A stretch of DNA of 39,631 bases from a virus, in the IMG/VR virus record IMGVR_UViG_3300047548_000098, positions 1-39,631 of that record; one strand, written 5' to 3'. Both the position numbers and the translations under genes were made by a program. The notes under the pieces are model-generated. The model worked only from the letters and a program-made list of their open reading frames with translations. It had not been told where the DNA came from and made no database searches. Every line of letters begins with the position of its first letter. The stretch's first letter is position 1. Positions 8,005-16,300 of the stretch are shown in pieces.

Positions 8005-8789
8005 CTGTAATTCTACGGACTTGCCTTAAGTCCAAGCTGGACGAAAATATAGCTGGTGAGTTTGTACGAATATGCGGCAAAGACCGCAGGGCAATGGTGC
8101 TAAAGTGCTTAAAATCCCTGTGCATCTCTATTAACAAGTCTTCCGCAGAAGTAAGCCTGCATATTCTGGACGACAACAGCGATGCCGGCTTCGTTGCTGA
8201 TATGCACGAAGTGGTAAAGCATTGCAAGGCTGATGTACAGATAACTACGCTACAGGCTCCGGAAGGCGTGCGGTCATTTAACCACTCGGCCTATGAGCAG
8301 TTCAGGTTAGCGTCAGAAGTGGACGGGTTGGTCTATTCCGTAGAGGATGACTACCTGCACGACGAGGATGCCATAGAGTCCATGCTAACGGCATACGCAA
8401 ATTTAAGTCACAGGTTTAAATTAGACAAGGTTGTGATTTTCCCATTTGACTGCCCATTCCGATACGAGGCTGGGCGCGAAGAACCGACTGTGTTATTGCA
8501 CGACGGGAAACGGTACTGGAGGCAGGTCGGCCACACGACCAATACATTCCTAACCCATGGAAAGTATATAAAAGAGCATTTCGATGTGTATTCCAAGCTG
8601 GCTTTAGAGTACCCAAATGTCAACGAAGCTCACACAATTAACCGTTTATACCGTGGTTTTAACAACATGAACGGGGTTCTGACCGTATTTAATCCAGTCC
8701 CATCAGTCGCTTACCACTTGTCATATGTCGAGCCAGTTGCTATAAAGACGGAAGCGCTTTGCTGGAATAACATCTGGAATAGCTTATGA
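7995..8789 (+). CDS. Glycosyltransferase, family 2-like (GT-A fold)
   Basis: This 264-residue protein begins MRLTVILRTCL, the first strand of a GT-A nucleotide-sugar fold. It continues with LHILDDNSDAGF at ~52-63 (the family's DD/DN position) and GLVYSVEDDYLHDEDA at ~111-126, where EDD takes the place of the DXD metal motif. Later residues fit an acceptor domain. Family members transfer sugars from UDP- or GDP-sugars to glycans. Its start overlaps the methyltransferase stop by 10 bases and its stop overlaps the holin start (ATGA), so it links the glycan block to the lysis cassette in one transcript. Confidence 0.75.
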   Translation: MRLTVILRTCLKSKLDENIAGEFVRICGKDRRAMVLKCLKSLCISINKSSAEVSLHILDDNSDAGFVADMHEVVKHCKADVQITTLQAPEGVRSFNHSAYEQFRLASEVDGLVYSVEDDYLHDEDAIESMLTAYANLSHRFKLDKVVIFPFDCPFRYEAGREEPTVLLHDGKRYWRQVGHTTNTFLTHGKYIKEHFDVYSKLALEYPNVNEAHTINRLYRGFNNMNGVLTVFNPVPSVAYHLSYVEPVAIKTEALCWNNIWNSL

Positions 8790-8992
8790 TGTACTTATAC
8801 CCAAACTGGAAAGAGATTGCCCGCCGTAGCTGGAGCCTGCGCTTCATTATTTTGGCGGGTATACTGTCTGGTCTTGAGGTAATTCTGCCATTCTTCTCAG
8901 ATGAAATCCCTCGTAATCTCTTTGCTGTTCTTAGCTTTGTGGCTGTATCTGCTGCTTTCGTGGCACGCCTAGTGGCTCAGAAAGGCATATAA
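8786..8992 (+). CDS. Putative holin, two membrane segments
   Basis: This 68-residue protein has a short charged N-terminus (YPNWKEIARRSWSLR), a first hydrophobic segment at ~18-37 and a second at ~45-62. This is a small class-II-like holin layout and resembles the phage holin family that starts with a Trp/Arg-rich N-terminus. It overlaps the preceding gene by ATGA and the endolysin gene by one base (TAATG). Immediate neighbourship with a GH24 endolysin and spanins supports the holin call; the sequence alone only shows a small double-spanning membrane protein. Confidence 0.75.
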   Translation: MMYLYPNWKEIARRSWSLRFIILAGILSGLEVILPFFSDEIPRNLFAVLSFVAVSAAFVARLVAQKGI

Positions 8993-9462
8993 TGGTAACT
9001 CCAAACGTCAAACGGTACGGTGCCATCCTAGGCGCTGCCGCGGCTTTGGCCGCTGGTTTTGAAGGATTAAGACAATATGCCTACTACGACCCGAGACCGG
9101 GAGACGCAATCCTTACTGTTTGCTACGGTTCGACGACACAGGTGCAAAAAGGCAAGAAGTATAGCTTGGAAGAATGCAAGCAGCGGCTGGAAGACGATAT
9201 GGTCGATGCCATCCGTGCTGTTGAGCGTTGCCATCCAAACCTGCCTGATAACGTACTCATTGCTTTTGCTGATGCCGTATACAATATCGGCCCAAGAGTA
9301 GCTTGCAGTAGTACAGCGTCTAAGTATCTAAAACAGGGTAACTACGAGGCAGCCTGTAAAGAGCTGCCAAAATGGAACAAGTCCAATGGCGTCGTATTGC
9401 CCGGTTTGACCCGACGCCGCAACGCGGAGATGGCAATATGTTTGGAATCCTCAGCCCCCTGA
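8992..9462 (+). CDS. Endolysin, GH24 lysozyme with possible signal-anchor N-terminus
   Basis: This 156-residue lysozyme hydrolyses peptidoglycan. The catalytic Glu is in GFEGLRQYAYYD (E24), the Asp is D33 and the Thr is in LTVCYGST (T42). The spacing from D33 to T42 is three residues longer than in lambdoid-type enzymes (inserted RPG region). C-terminal LPGLTRRRNAE is the conserved GH24 end. The Ala/Gly-rich hydrophobic stretch at ~10-22 looks like a signal-arrest-release anchor, so export may not depend on the holin pore. Cysteines occur at C44 and several later positions. It starts one base into the holin stop and overlaps the Rz gene by 25 bases. Confidence 0.9.
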   Translation: MVTPNVKRYGAILGAAAALAAGFEGLRQYAYYDPRPGDAILTVCYGSTTQVQKGKKYSLEECKQRLEDDMVDAIRAVERCHPNLPDNVLIAFADAVYNIGPRVACSSTASKYLKQGNYEAACKELPKWNKSNGVVLPGLTRRRNAEMAICLESSAP

Positions 9463-9875
9463 TTCGCTGGGCAGCGGTAGTTTTATTGGTGCTAGCCACC
9501 ATTTTTGGTATTTATTACAAGGGCCGTCTGGACGAGCGTAAACTGTTCAACGCCTATAAAGCCGAGGTAAAAGCCGCGGCGATGGCTCAGGAAGAAAAAA
9601 CCCGGCAGATCGAGGCCAAGAATCAGCGCATCCTAGAGGAGACCCGAAATGCGTACAATACTAAGCTTAATGCTCTGCGTGCTTATTACGGCATGCGCGT
9701 CACCGGTAAAGGTAGCAGCGGACTGTCCCAAATACCCATCACCCCCAGCGGAACTGCTGGATACTCCGCAGACAATTTACCTCCTGTCGCCACTCTTGCA
9801 GCCCAGTGTGCCGAAACCACTTTAACGCTTTACACACTGCAAAATTGGGTGAAAGACGTATACAATAACCAGTAA
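9438..9875 (+). CDS. Rz: Inner-membrane spanin (Rz-like)
   Basis: From the ATG at 9438 the protein has 145 residues: one N-terminal membrane anchor (~8-27, WAAVVLLVLATIFGIYY), then a charged helical periplasmic domain (KAEVKAAAMAQEEKTRQIEAK...) and a C-terminal region. That is the i-spanin layout. GGAG at 9426-9429 supports this start over the ATG at 9372, which lies well inside the endolysin gene. Its partner Rz1 is encoded wholly inside it in another frame. Together the two fuse inner and outer membranes in the final lysis step of Gram-negative hosts. Confidence 0.85.
   Translation: MFGILSPLIRWAAVVLLVLATIFGIYYKGRLDERKLFNAYKAEVKAAAMAQEEKTRQIEAKNQRILEETRNAYNTKLNALRAYYGMRVTGKGSSGLSQIPITPSGTAGYSADNLPPVATLAAQCAETTLTLYTLQNWVKDVYNNQ
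9649..9825 (+). CDS. Rz1: Outer-membrane spanin lipoprotein (Rz1-like), embedded in Rz
   Basis: This 58-residue protein was read by hand in the +1 frame relative to Rz. It begins MRTILSLMLCVLITAC, a signal peptide ending in a lipobox (L-I-T-A-C, lipidated Cys at 16). The mature part is short and proline-rich (ASPVKVAADCPKYPSPP), typical of Rz1. GAGGA at 9636-9640 is correctly spaced before the ATG. Complete nesting inside Rz is a well-known arrangement in lambdoid-type phages. Confidence 0.85.
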   Translation: MRTILSLMLCVLITACASPVKVAADCPKYPSPPAELLDTPQTIYLLSPLLQPSVPKPL

Positions 9876-9918
9876 TAACCCCACGCGGCAGCGTACATAG
9901 TAACCAACGAGGTGAATC

Positions 9919-11790
9919 GTGCCACTCAAGAAGATCCAGTTCCGGCCCGGCGTAAACCGGGAAAACACGCGGTACACCAACGAGATGGGGTGGTATGAGT
10001 CTCAGTTAGTTAGGTTCCGCCAAGGTACGCCAGAAGTTATTGGCGGTTGGCAACGAGTGTCGCAGTATACGTTTTTAGGGGTATGCCGTGCGCTTTGGTC
10101 ATGGATAACCCTAGGCGGAGTTAACTTAGTCGCTGTAGGTACTAACCTTAAATATTATGTAGAACGCGGCGGTCAGTACTATGACATAACTCCGCTGGCC
10201 GCGACCACAACCGGCGATGCTACATTTGCCGCAACTGATGGATCCTCAATTCTTACTGTTACAGATGTTGGATATAACGACTACATCATTGGGGATTTTG
10301 TAACCTTTAGCGGTGCGGTCACGCTAGGGGGTAACATAACCGACACGGTTCTTAACCAAGAATACCAAATCATAAGTATTCCTGCGGCTAATCAATATAC
10401 GATTGATGTGGGAGTTGTTGCCAACGCAAGTGATATCGGTGATGGCGGTGCGTCAGTTGATGCGGCTTATCAGATAAACGTCGGCCCAGAGTATGAAGTT
10501 CCATCTGTAGGTTGGGGCGCAGGTTCTTGGGGTGCTGGAGTTTGGGGGTTTGGTGGCACGTCGTTTGATGAACTTCGTCTTTGGACACAATCAAACTTCG
10601 GCGAAGACCTCATATTTGGCCCGCGGTATGGAGCCATTTATTATTGGGATGCGAGTGCAGGTACAACTAACAACCGCGCCGTCCAACTTACAGGGACGGA
10701 AGTACCTACCAAACAGCACGCAATTTTAGTATCGGACGTATCACGGTTTGTGTTTGCGTTTGGATGTAACGATATTGGCTCCAGTGATATCAACCCAATG
10801 CTCGTCCGGTGGTCTGACCAAGAAGACCCATACAACTGGCTCCCTGCACCAACAAACCAAGCAGGGTCGGTACTCTTATCTCATGGGTCAGAAATTTCAA
10901 CAGCTATCCAAACCCGTCAAGAAATTGTTGTTCTAACCGATATGGCTGTATATAGTTTGCAGTACGTCGGTGCTCCAGTTGTTTGGCAGACCACGTTGCT
11001 TGCAGATGGCACTTCGTCCTTCAGCCCTAACGGTGCAGTATTTGCTGCTAATACTTTGTATTGGATGGGTAACGACAAGTTCTACATGTATGACGGTACA
11101 GTACAGACATTAAACTGTGATCTTCGTAAGTACATTTTCCAAGATATTGCTAGAGATCAGCCATACCAAGTATTTGCGGGTGCAGTTGAAGCGTTTAATG
11201 AAGTCTGGTGGTTCTACTGTTCTGAGGGAAGTAAAACGGTAGATAAGTACGTGGTGTATAACTATATGGAAAAAATTTGGTACTACGGAAACCTTGCCCG
11301 TACCGCTTGGTTAGATAGCGACACTAGGGATTACCCAATCGCTGCCACGTACCACAATAACCTCGTGTACCATGAGAACGGTGTAAACGACAACGCTACA
11401 GGCACTCCGGCACCGCTTAACGCTTGGATTAGTTCTGCCGAATGGGATGCGGATGACGGACACAACTTCTCGTTTATGTATCGTATGCTGCCAGACTTGA
11501 CGTTCTCTGGGTCTAGTAATGCCCCTAATGGTTCCGCGCCGACGGCCACTTTGTCGGTTATCCCCCTTAAAAATTCGGGGTCTGGGTACACAAACCCCAC
11601 GTCGGTTGGTGGTAGCAATGCCGCAAACGTTAGCCGTATAGCCACTGTTCCAGTTGAGGAATTTACTGGGCAGGTATTTATCCGAGTGCGTGGACGTCAG
11701 TTCGTGTTCAAGATCGAGTCTAATCAGCTTAACACTACATGGCAGCTTGGCTCCCCACGAGTTGATATTCGCAACGACGGGCGTCGATAA
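9919..11790 (+). CDS. Large virion structural protein, putative tail hub or stabilisation protein
   Basis: This 623-residue protein uses GTG at 9919 after an AGGTGA ribosome binding site. It begins with FRPGVNRENTRY...WYESQLVRFRQG and IGGW, a pattern shared by P22 gp10-like and related tail stabilisation proteins of short-tailed phages. A WGAGSWGAGVWGFGG glycine/tryptophan segment lies at ~195-213. The rest is beta-rich with many Tyr and Trp residues, consistent with propeller-like or tail-tube folds. It is the first gene after lysis and forms a TAATG coupling with the next gene. The structural role is well supported by context; the precise position in the virion is inferred. Confidence 0.65.
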   Translation: MPLKKIQFRPGVNRENTRYTNEMGWYESQLVRFRQGTPEVIGGWQRVSQYTFLGVCRALWSWITLGGVNLVAVGTNLKYYVERGGQYYDITPLAATTTGDATFAATDGSSILTVTDVGYNDYIIGDFVTFSGAVTLGGNITDTVLNQEYQIISIPAANQYTIDVGVVANASDIGDGGASVDAAYQINVGPEYEVPSVGWGAGSWGAGVWGFGGTSFDELRLWTQSNFGEDLIFGPRYGAIYYWDASAGTTNNRAVQLTGTEVPTKQHAILVSDVSRFVFAFGCNDIGSSDINPMLVRWSDQEDPYNWLPAPTNQAGSVLLSHGSEISTAIQTRQEIVVLTDMAVYSLQYVGAPVVWQTTLLADGTSSFSPNGAVFAANTLYWMGNDKFYMYDGTVQTLNCDLRKYIFQDIARDQPYQVFAGAVEAFNEVWWFYCSEGSKTVDKYVVYNYMEKIWYYGNLARTAWLDSDTRDYPIAATYHNNLVYHENGVNDNATGTPAPLNAWISSAEWDADDGHNFSFMYRMLPDLTFSGSSNAPNGSAPTATLSVIPLKNSGSGYTNPTSVGGSNAANVSRIATVPVEEFTGQVFIRVRGRQFVFKIESNQLNTTWQLGSPRVDIRNDGRR

Positions 11791-12869
11791 TGGCTAAAAG
11801 ACTCAATAACCCAGCGGTACCGGCTCTGCCAGTAGCCCCTTATGAGTATAAACAGCTGTGGGGTGCCAGCACTCTGAACGTGCTTCGCCTGTATTTTACG
11901 CAGTTATTTTCGCTTATTGCAGCGCTTATTGGTCGGTACGGCGCGTCGTATTTGGATTCACCATATGGAGCGTTCCACGATACTAGCAATCAGTATGATG
12001 GGTCTACAACAATCCCCTACGCAGTCCGACTCAACACAACCGATTTTTCTAACGGGGTAGCAATCACCAGCCGGGACTTTGTAGGTATTGGGTCTATTGC
12101 CCTAACAGTACTAACGATTACTGGTGTAACTAGTGGGCGTATGTATCCCGCAAACCTGTTATCAGGCACTGGGGTTACGGCTGGCACTTATTCGTATCTG
12201 CAGCTTAGCTCGACAGCTACTCCGTTGACTGGGCCATATAATTTTGTATCCGGCGGTGCACCCGGTGCATTTACGGTAGTGCTGGATGATGTTACTGATC
12301 TCGAAGCTCGACAGTTTATTTCTGGTACGGGCTTGCCTGCTAACACTCGGATTACCTATGTAGATTCACTTACCAACACGGTTACGGTCTCAGCCGCATT
12401 TACTTTGCAGGCTGCTGGTATTTATACGGTACGTCCGTGGGGGTATGAAGGTACATATTCTGTTAGTCCGTCACAGACAGTCTCATCTACTACAATTACT
12501 GGCACGTTACCATCTCTTATTACGTTCGACGTAGAGGGCCGGTACAACATTCAGATCAGTCTGTTGTTTACCAACATCGACAACAATACTATTCACGACG
12601 TTGATGTGTGGTTCAAACAAAATGACATTGATATCCCGGATAGTAACAGTGTGTTTTCGGTACCGGGAAGACATAGTGGAGCAAACGGCCAGCTTGTTGC
12701 GGCCCTTAACCTATTTGTGGACGTTCAGGCGGGGGATGTCGTAGAGATTGTCTGGCATACCAGCAGCTCAAACGTGTTTATTGAAACAATTCCGGCCCAA
12801 ATAACTCCTATCCGCCCCGCAGCGCCTAGCGCCATCGTAACTGTTCAGTTCGTATCCAGACTACCATAA
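11790..12869 (+). CDS. Virion structural protein with C-terminal jelly-roll-like domain, putative tail fibre or spike
   Basis: This 359-residue protein starts one base into the previous stop. The N-terminus (~1-75) is helical with a Tyr/Trp-rich attachment-like segment (PYEYKQLWGASTLNVLRLYF). The middle (~95-215) is beta-rich, with two related copies of a short loop (SGTGVTAGT and SGTGLPANT). The C-terminal ~125 residues (from FDVEGRYNIQISL to TVQFVSRLP) resemble a C1q/TNF-like or phage-fibre jelly roll. The layout suggests a trimeric fibre or spike. No enzymatic motif is visible. Confidence 0.6.
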   Translation: MAKRLNNPAVPALPVAPYEYKQLWGASTLNVLRLYFTQLFSLIAALIGRYGASYLDSPYGAFHDTSNQYDGSTTIPYAVRLNTTDFSNGVAITSRDFVGIGSIALTVLTITGVTSGRMYPANLLSGTGVTAGTYSYLQLSSTATPLTGPYNFVSGGAPGAFTVVLDDVTDLEARQFISGTGLPANTRITYVDSLTNTVTVSAAFTLQAAGIYTVRPWGYEGTYSVSPSQTVSSTTITGTLPSLITFDVEGRYNIQISLLFTNIDNNTIHDVDVWFKQNDIDIPDSNSVFSVPGRHSGANGQLVAALNLFVDVQAGDVVEIVWHTSSSNVFIETIPAQITPIRPAAPSAIVTVQFVSRLP

Positions 12870-12878
12870 GGGAACACC

Positions 12879-13319
12879 ATGTATTCAATAGATAGTAAGC
12901 GTAACAAGCTGTCCATGCAGGAAATCATGATCCATGGGTTCAGTGAAGGTAAGCCCGGTGGTGTCGAATTGGCTAAGCAAATTGGTATGCTTATCGTAGA
13001 ACTACAGCAACCCAACTCTGAGGCAGTCCAGTTTGGTAACACGGTGTTTATCGGGCACTACGACAAGGATCGTACAACGGTGTTTTATTGGGTGCTTAAC
13101 ATCGACACTATCAAAAACTATAAGGGTAACTCAGAACTATATGCGCGTTACCTCATTAAAAGTGGCGTACAAAACGCCTTGACACGGTATACTTCAGAGG
13201 CACTTGGTAGTAACATCTTCAAGTATCTGGAGAAGTTAAAGCTTGGTAAGGCCAAGACGGTCAAAGCCAAGGATGGCTTCTATGAAACCTACTTTAAGTT
13301 GGCGACGAAGAAAAAATGA
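12879..13319 (+). CDS. Uncharacterised late protein
   Basis: I do not recognise this 146-residue basic alpha/beta protein. It has a central hydrophobic pattern (NTVFIGHYDKDRTTVFYWVL) and a Lys-rich C-terminus (KLKLGKAKTVKAKDGFYE...). There is no signal peptide or membrane segment. The ATG at 12879 follows AAGGGA, and the stop overlaps the start of the giant virion gene (ATGA), so it is likely translated together with it. A role in virion assembly or as a chaperone for the giant protein is possible from position only. Confidence 0.7.
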   Translation: MYSIDSKRNKLSMQEIMIHGFSEGKPGGVELAKQIGMLIVELQQPNSEAVQFGNTVFIGHYDKDRTTVFYWVLNIDTIKNYKGNSELYARYLIKSGVQNALTRYTSEALGSNIFKYLEKLKLGKAKTVKAKDGFYETYFKLATKKK

Positions 13320-16300
13320 TCCATCCGCTGCTATCCCCTCCGCGCATTACCGTCGTCCAGATGTCCATGGCGCAGGCGCGTCTGTGGTCGCTAGATCATC
13401 CGGTAGGAAGCCCTACCCGCGGTGCGCCGTATGGCGAATACCTTAAAGGTAACTTTTTTGATTCTGTAGGGCAGTTTTTTAGCGAAGTAGGTAAAGGGTT
13501 CGAAAAGCTCGGCCAAGAGGTTCTAAAACCTGTAGGTAAGGCCGTTGAGAAGATCGGCCAAGGCATTGCTAATGACCCACTGACGTTTGTAGCTACGGTA
13601 GCGGCTATGGCTACCGGTAATCCTTGGGCTATCCCGCTTATTACTGCAGCATCTACAGCGGCCAAGGGTGGTAATTTTGAAGATGTATTGAAAGCCACAG
13701 CTATTTCGGCTGCTACTACCTACATTGCGGTAGAAGGTACACAATGGATTCAAAACGGCGTGCAGCAAGCTGGCACTGCGCTGGGTTTTGAAGTAGGTGC
13801 TACAACGGCTAAGGTAATTGCCAACGTAACAGCATTCTCTGCTTCTGGCGCACTTAGCGCAGCCGCATCTGGTAAGGATATAGCCCAAGGTGCCCTTATG
13901 GGTGGGGCACAGGCAGCTTTATCCCTAGGTATTAATGCCGCACTGAACGAGATTCCGGGGTTTAGCGACCTAGGTGGGACTAAAGAAGCCCCAAATTATG
14001 TAGGCCGTGCTATTCAAGGCACGTTACAAACTACCCTAGCTGGCGTTGCCGGTGCAGCGGTTGCGGGTAAAGACCTCACTACGGCGGCAGCAAACAGCAT
14101 AATTCGTGGGGTAATGGATGGTGTTACCGACGGTGTTAACTATGTAATTAAGACAGTTTCAAACTACTTTGAACCCACTAATATTGATATGCCGGATGTC
14201 ATTAAAGACATGCCTCCGGAAGTTAAGGCTATTGCAGCCGATGCTCTTACACAGGTCGTAGCTAGCGCCGTGTTTACTGGAGGTAAGGCACCGATTAACC
14301 TGACCGGTTCCTTCATGAAAGGCGCGTCATCGGCTATTAACAAGTATGTTACTAGCGATTTTGTTAACGATGTTAAAACGCTGACCGCAAACCTCACGTC
14401 GTTTAACGCCGATCCCGCAGTGCAGGAGTTTACTAAAGCCTCGCAAGTACGTGATGCCGTATCAGAAGAATACGCATTATTGGCAGACGAAATTGCCCCA
14501 TTGTTCGAGGAACGGGACGAGGCTTACGCCAAGGCCAAAGAAGCCGCGGATGCTTACAACGCCAACCGCACGGAAGAAAATAAACAGGCAGCGATTGCCG
14601 CCGGTAATGCGTATGCAGAAAAAGAGGCAGAAGTTAACCGTGTTTATAGCGGGGAAACTGTCCAATATGGTGCTAACGAATGGAATGGCGGGGAAACTCT
14701 AAGCTTAAAGGATGCCGCTGCACGGGCGCAAGACGAGCTAGACCAGATTAAACAAGGCGTAGTATCTTCTGACGAATACGGCAATACGTATACTCGCGAA
14801 GCTACTGCTGAAGAATTAGCAGCGGCTCAAGCTAAAGTAGACCAATATACTACTGCGTACCACAATACATACGCTTACCGCCTAACCCAGATAGCAGATC
14901 GTTACGCTATTGAAGCAGACAAAGTTAAGCTTTTAGAACCTAAATATGCTGAGCTATACAAAGAACAAGTCGGCAATGCCGCTGACCCAATTAACGCTAA
15001 AACTAACGAGCTTATTCAGGGCATAGCCGATGAAGTTGTTGCAGACCTAGATCCGGGCTGGAAAGAAGAAGAATACAAACGTCTTTATGGGTACGGTGAC
15101 GGGGTAAGTGGATCTATTAACTACCTTCAAGAAGGTTTGGAAGAAGGTCGATACACCAATCTGGACGATGCAGAGATTGCACTTGAAGTAGCCAAAGTGC
15201 GTCGTATGGATGAAGTTGCACGTACTCAAGGGTATAGCAGTGCTAACCAGTTGGCCCGAGTCGATAAGGGTGCGTATAACAAGCTGTCAAACTTGGTCGA
15301 AACCGAATACGGTACTAATTTAACACGGCTTGAAGAAGCGTCAATCCAAGAAATCTTCCGTGGGGAAACTACCAAGAACCTAAGCGACTTCGTACCTAAA
15401 TACGATGGTAAGGGTGTGCTACAGGTAACGGTCGAAAGTGCTCCGTATTCCGAAGAAAACCACCCCCCAGCAAGCATATATTCGCTACCTAAAGTTGGGG
15501 CTAAATTTGCTAATGAAGAAGAAATTGCCGCGGGCAGCGCATGGCTAATTAGCACTAGCGACGGTAAGGGCGTATGGATTACTGGCAACAATGACGCTCG
15601 TAGCGTTTATGACCCGACTACCGGGGGTATGGTAGAGGTACAAGTCGGCGAAGCAGTCGAATACCAAGATGTTACTGAGCTAGATGCTTGGAATATGGTC
15701 AACACGTTCAACGCTATGAACGAAGAAGCACTGGTTAAAGTACTACCAACCGCTGCCGAATCAGTCGAATTTGTTCATAACATTTTAGATGCTGCCAAAG
15801 AAACGGGTAGTCCTGCAGTTATTAATGGTACGGCGATGGTTCTTAAGGGGAGTACTGAACTCGTCCGTGCCTACAACGACTTGGCAATTATGGCGGGTAA
15901 AGACCCACGTAATGATGCCGTACGTACGACATTAGATAGCATGACTGGCATGATTACCGCCAGCACTACGCAAGAATACAAGGACGACCTTAAGAACATT
16001 AAGAAGTTAATTGATAAGTCTGAGGGTACAGGGGTTGTCGGTGCAATTCTTGAGGGTGCTACTAAGTATCCCGGCACGTTTGCCATGGAGTACATTGGCA
16101 CTGAGCTTGTTCAAGAAGGTATCCAGTGGGCACTGGGCGGCGGTGTAGGTAAAGCCGTATCTTGGGGCGCTAAGGGATTAGGGTACGTCCAAGACGCAGT
16201 TAAAGCCTATACGCGTACAGCGGCACAGGGCACGTTTGTAGCTTCAAATGTAGCCGAAGCTGCTGGTGGTGAAGCTGGCAACGCATACGACCAAACCTAT

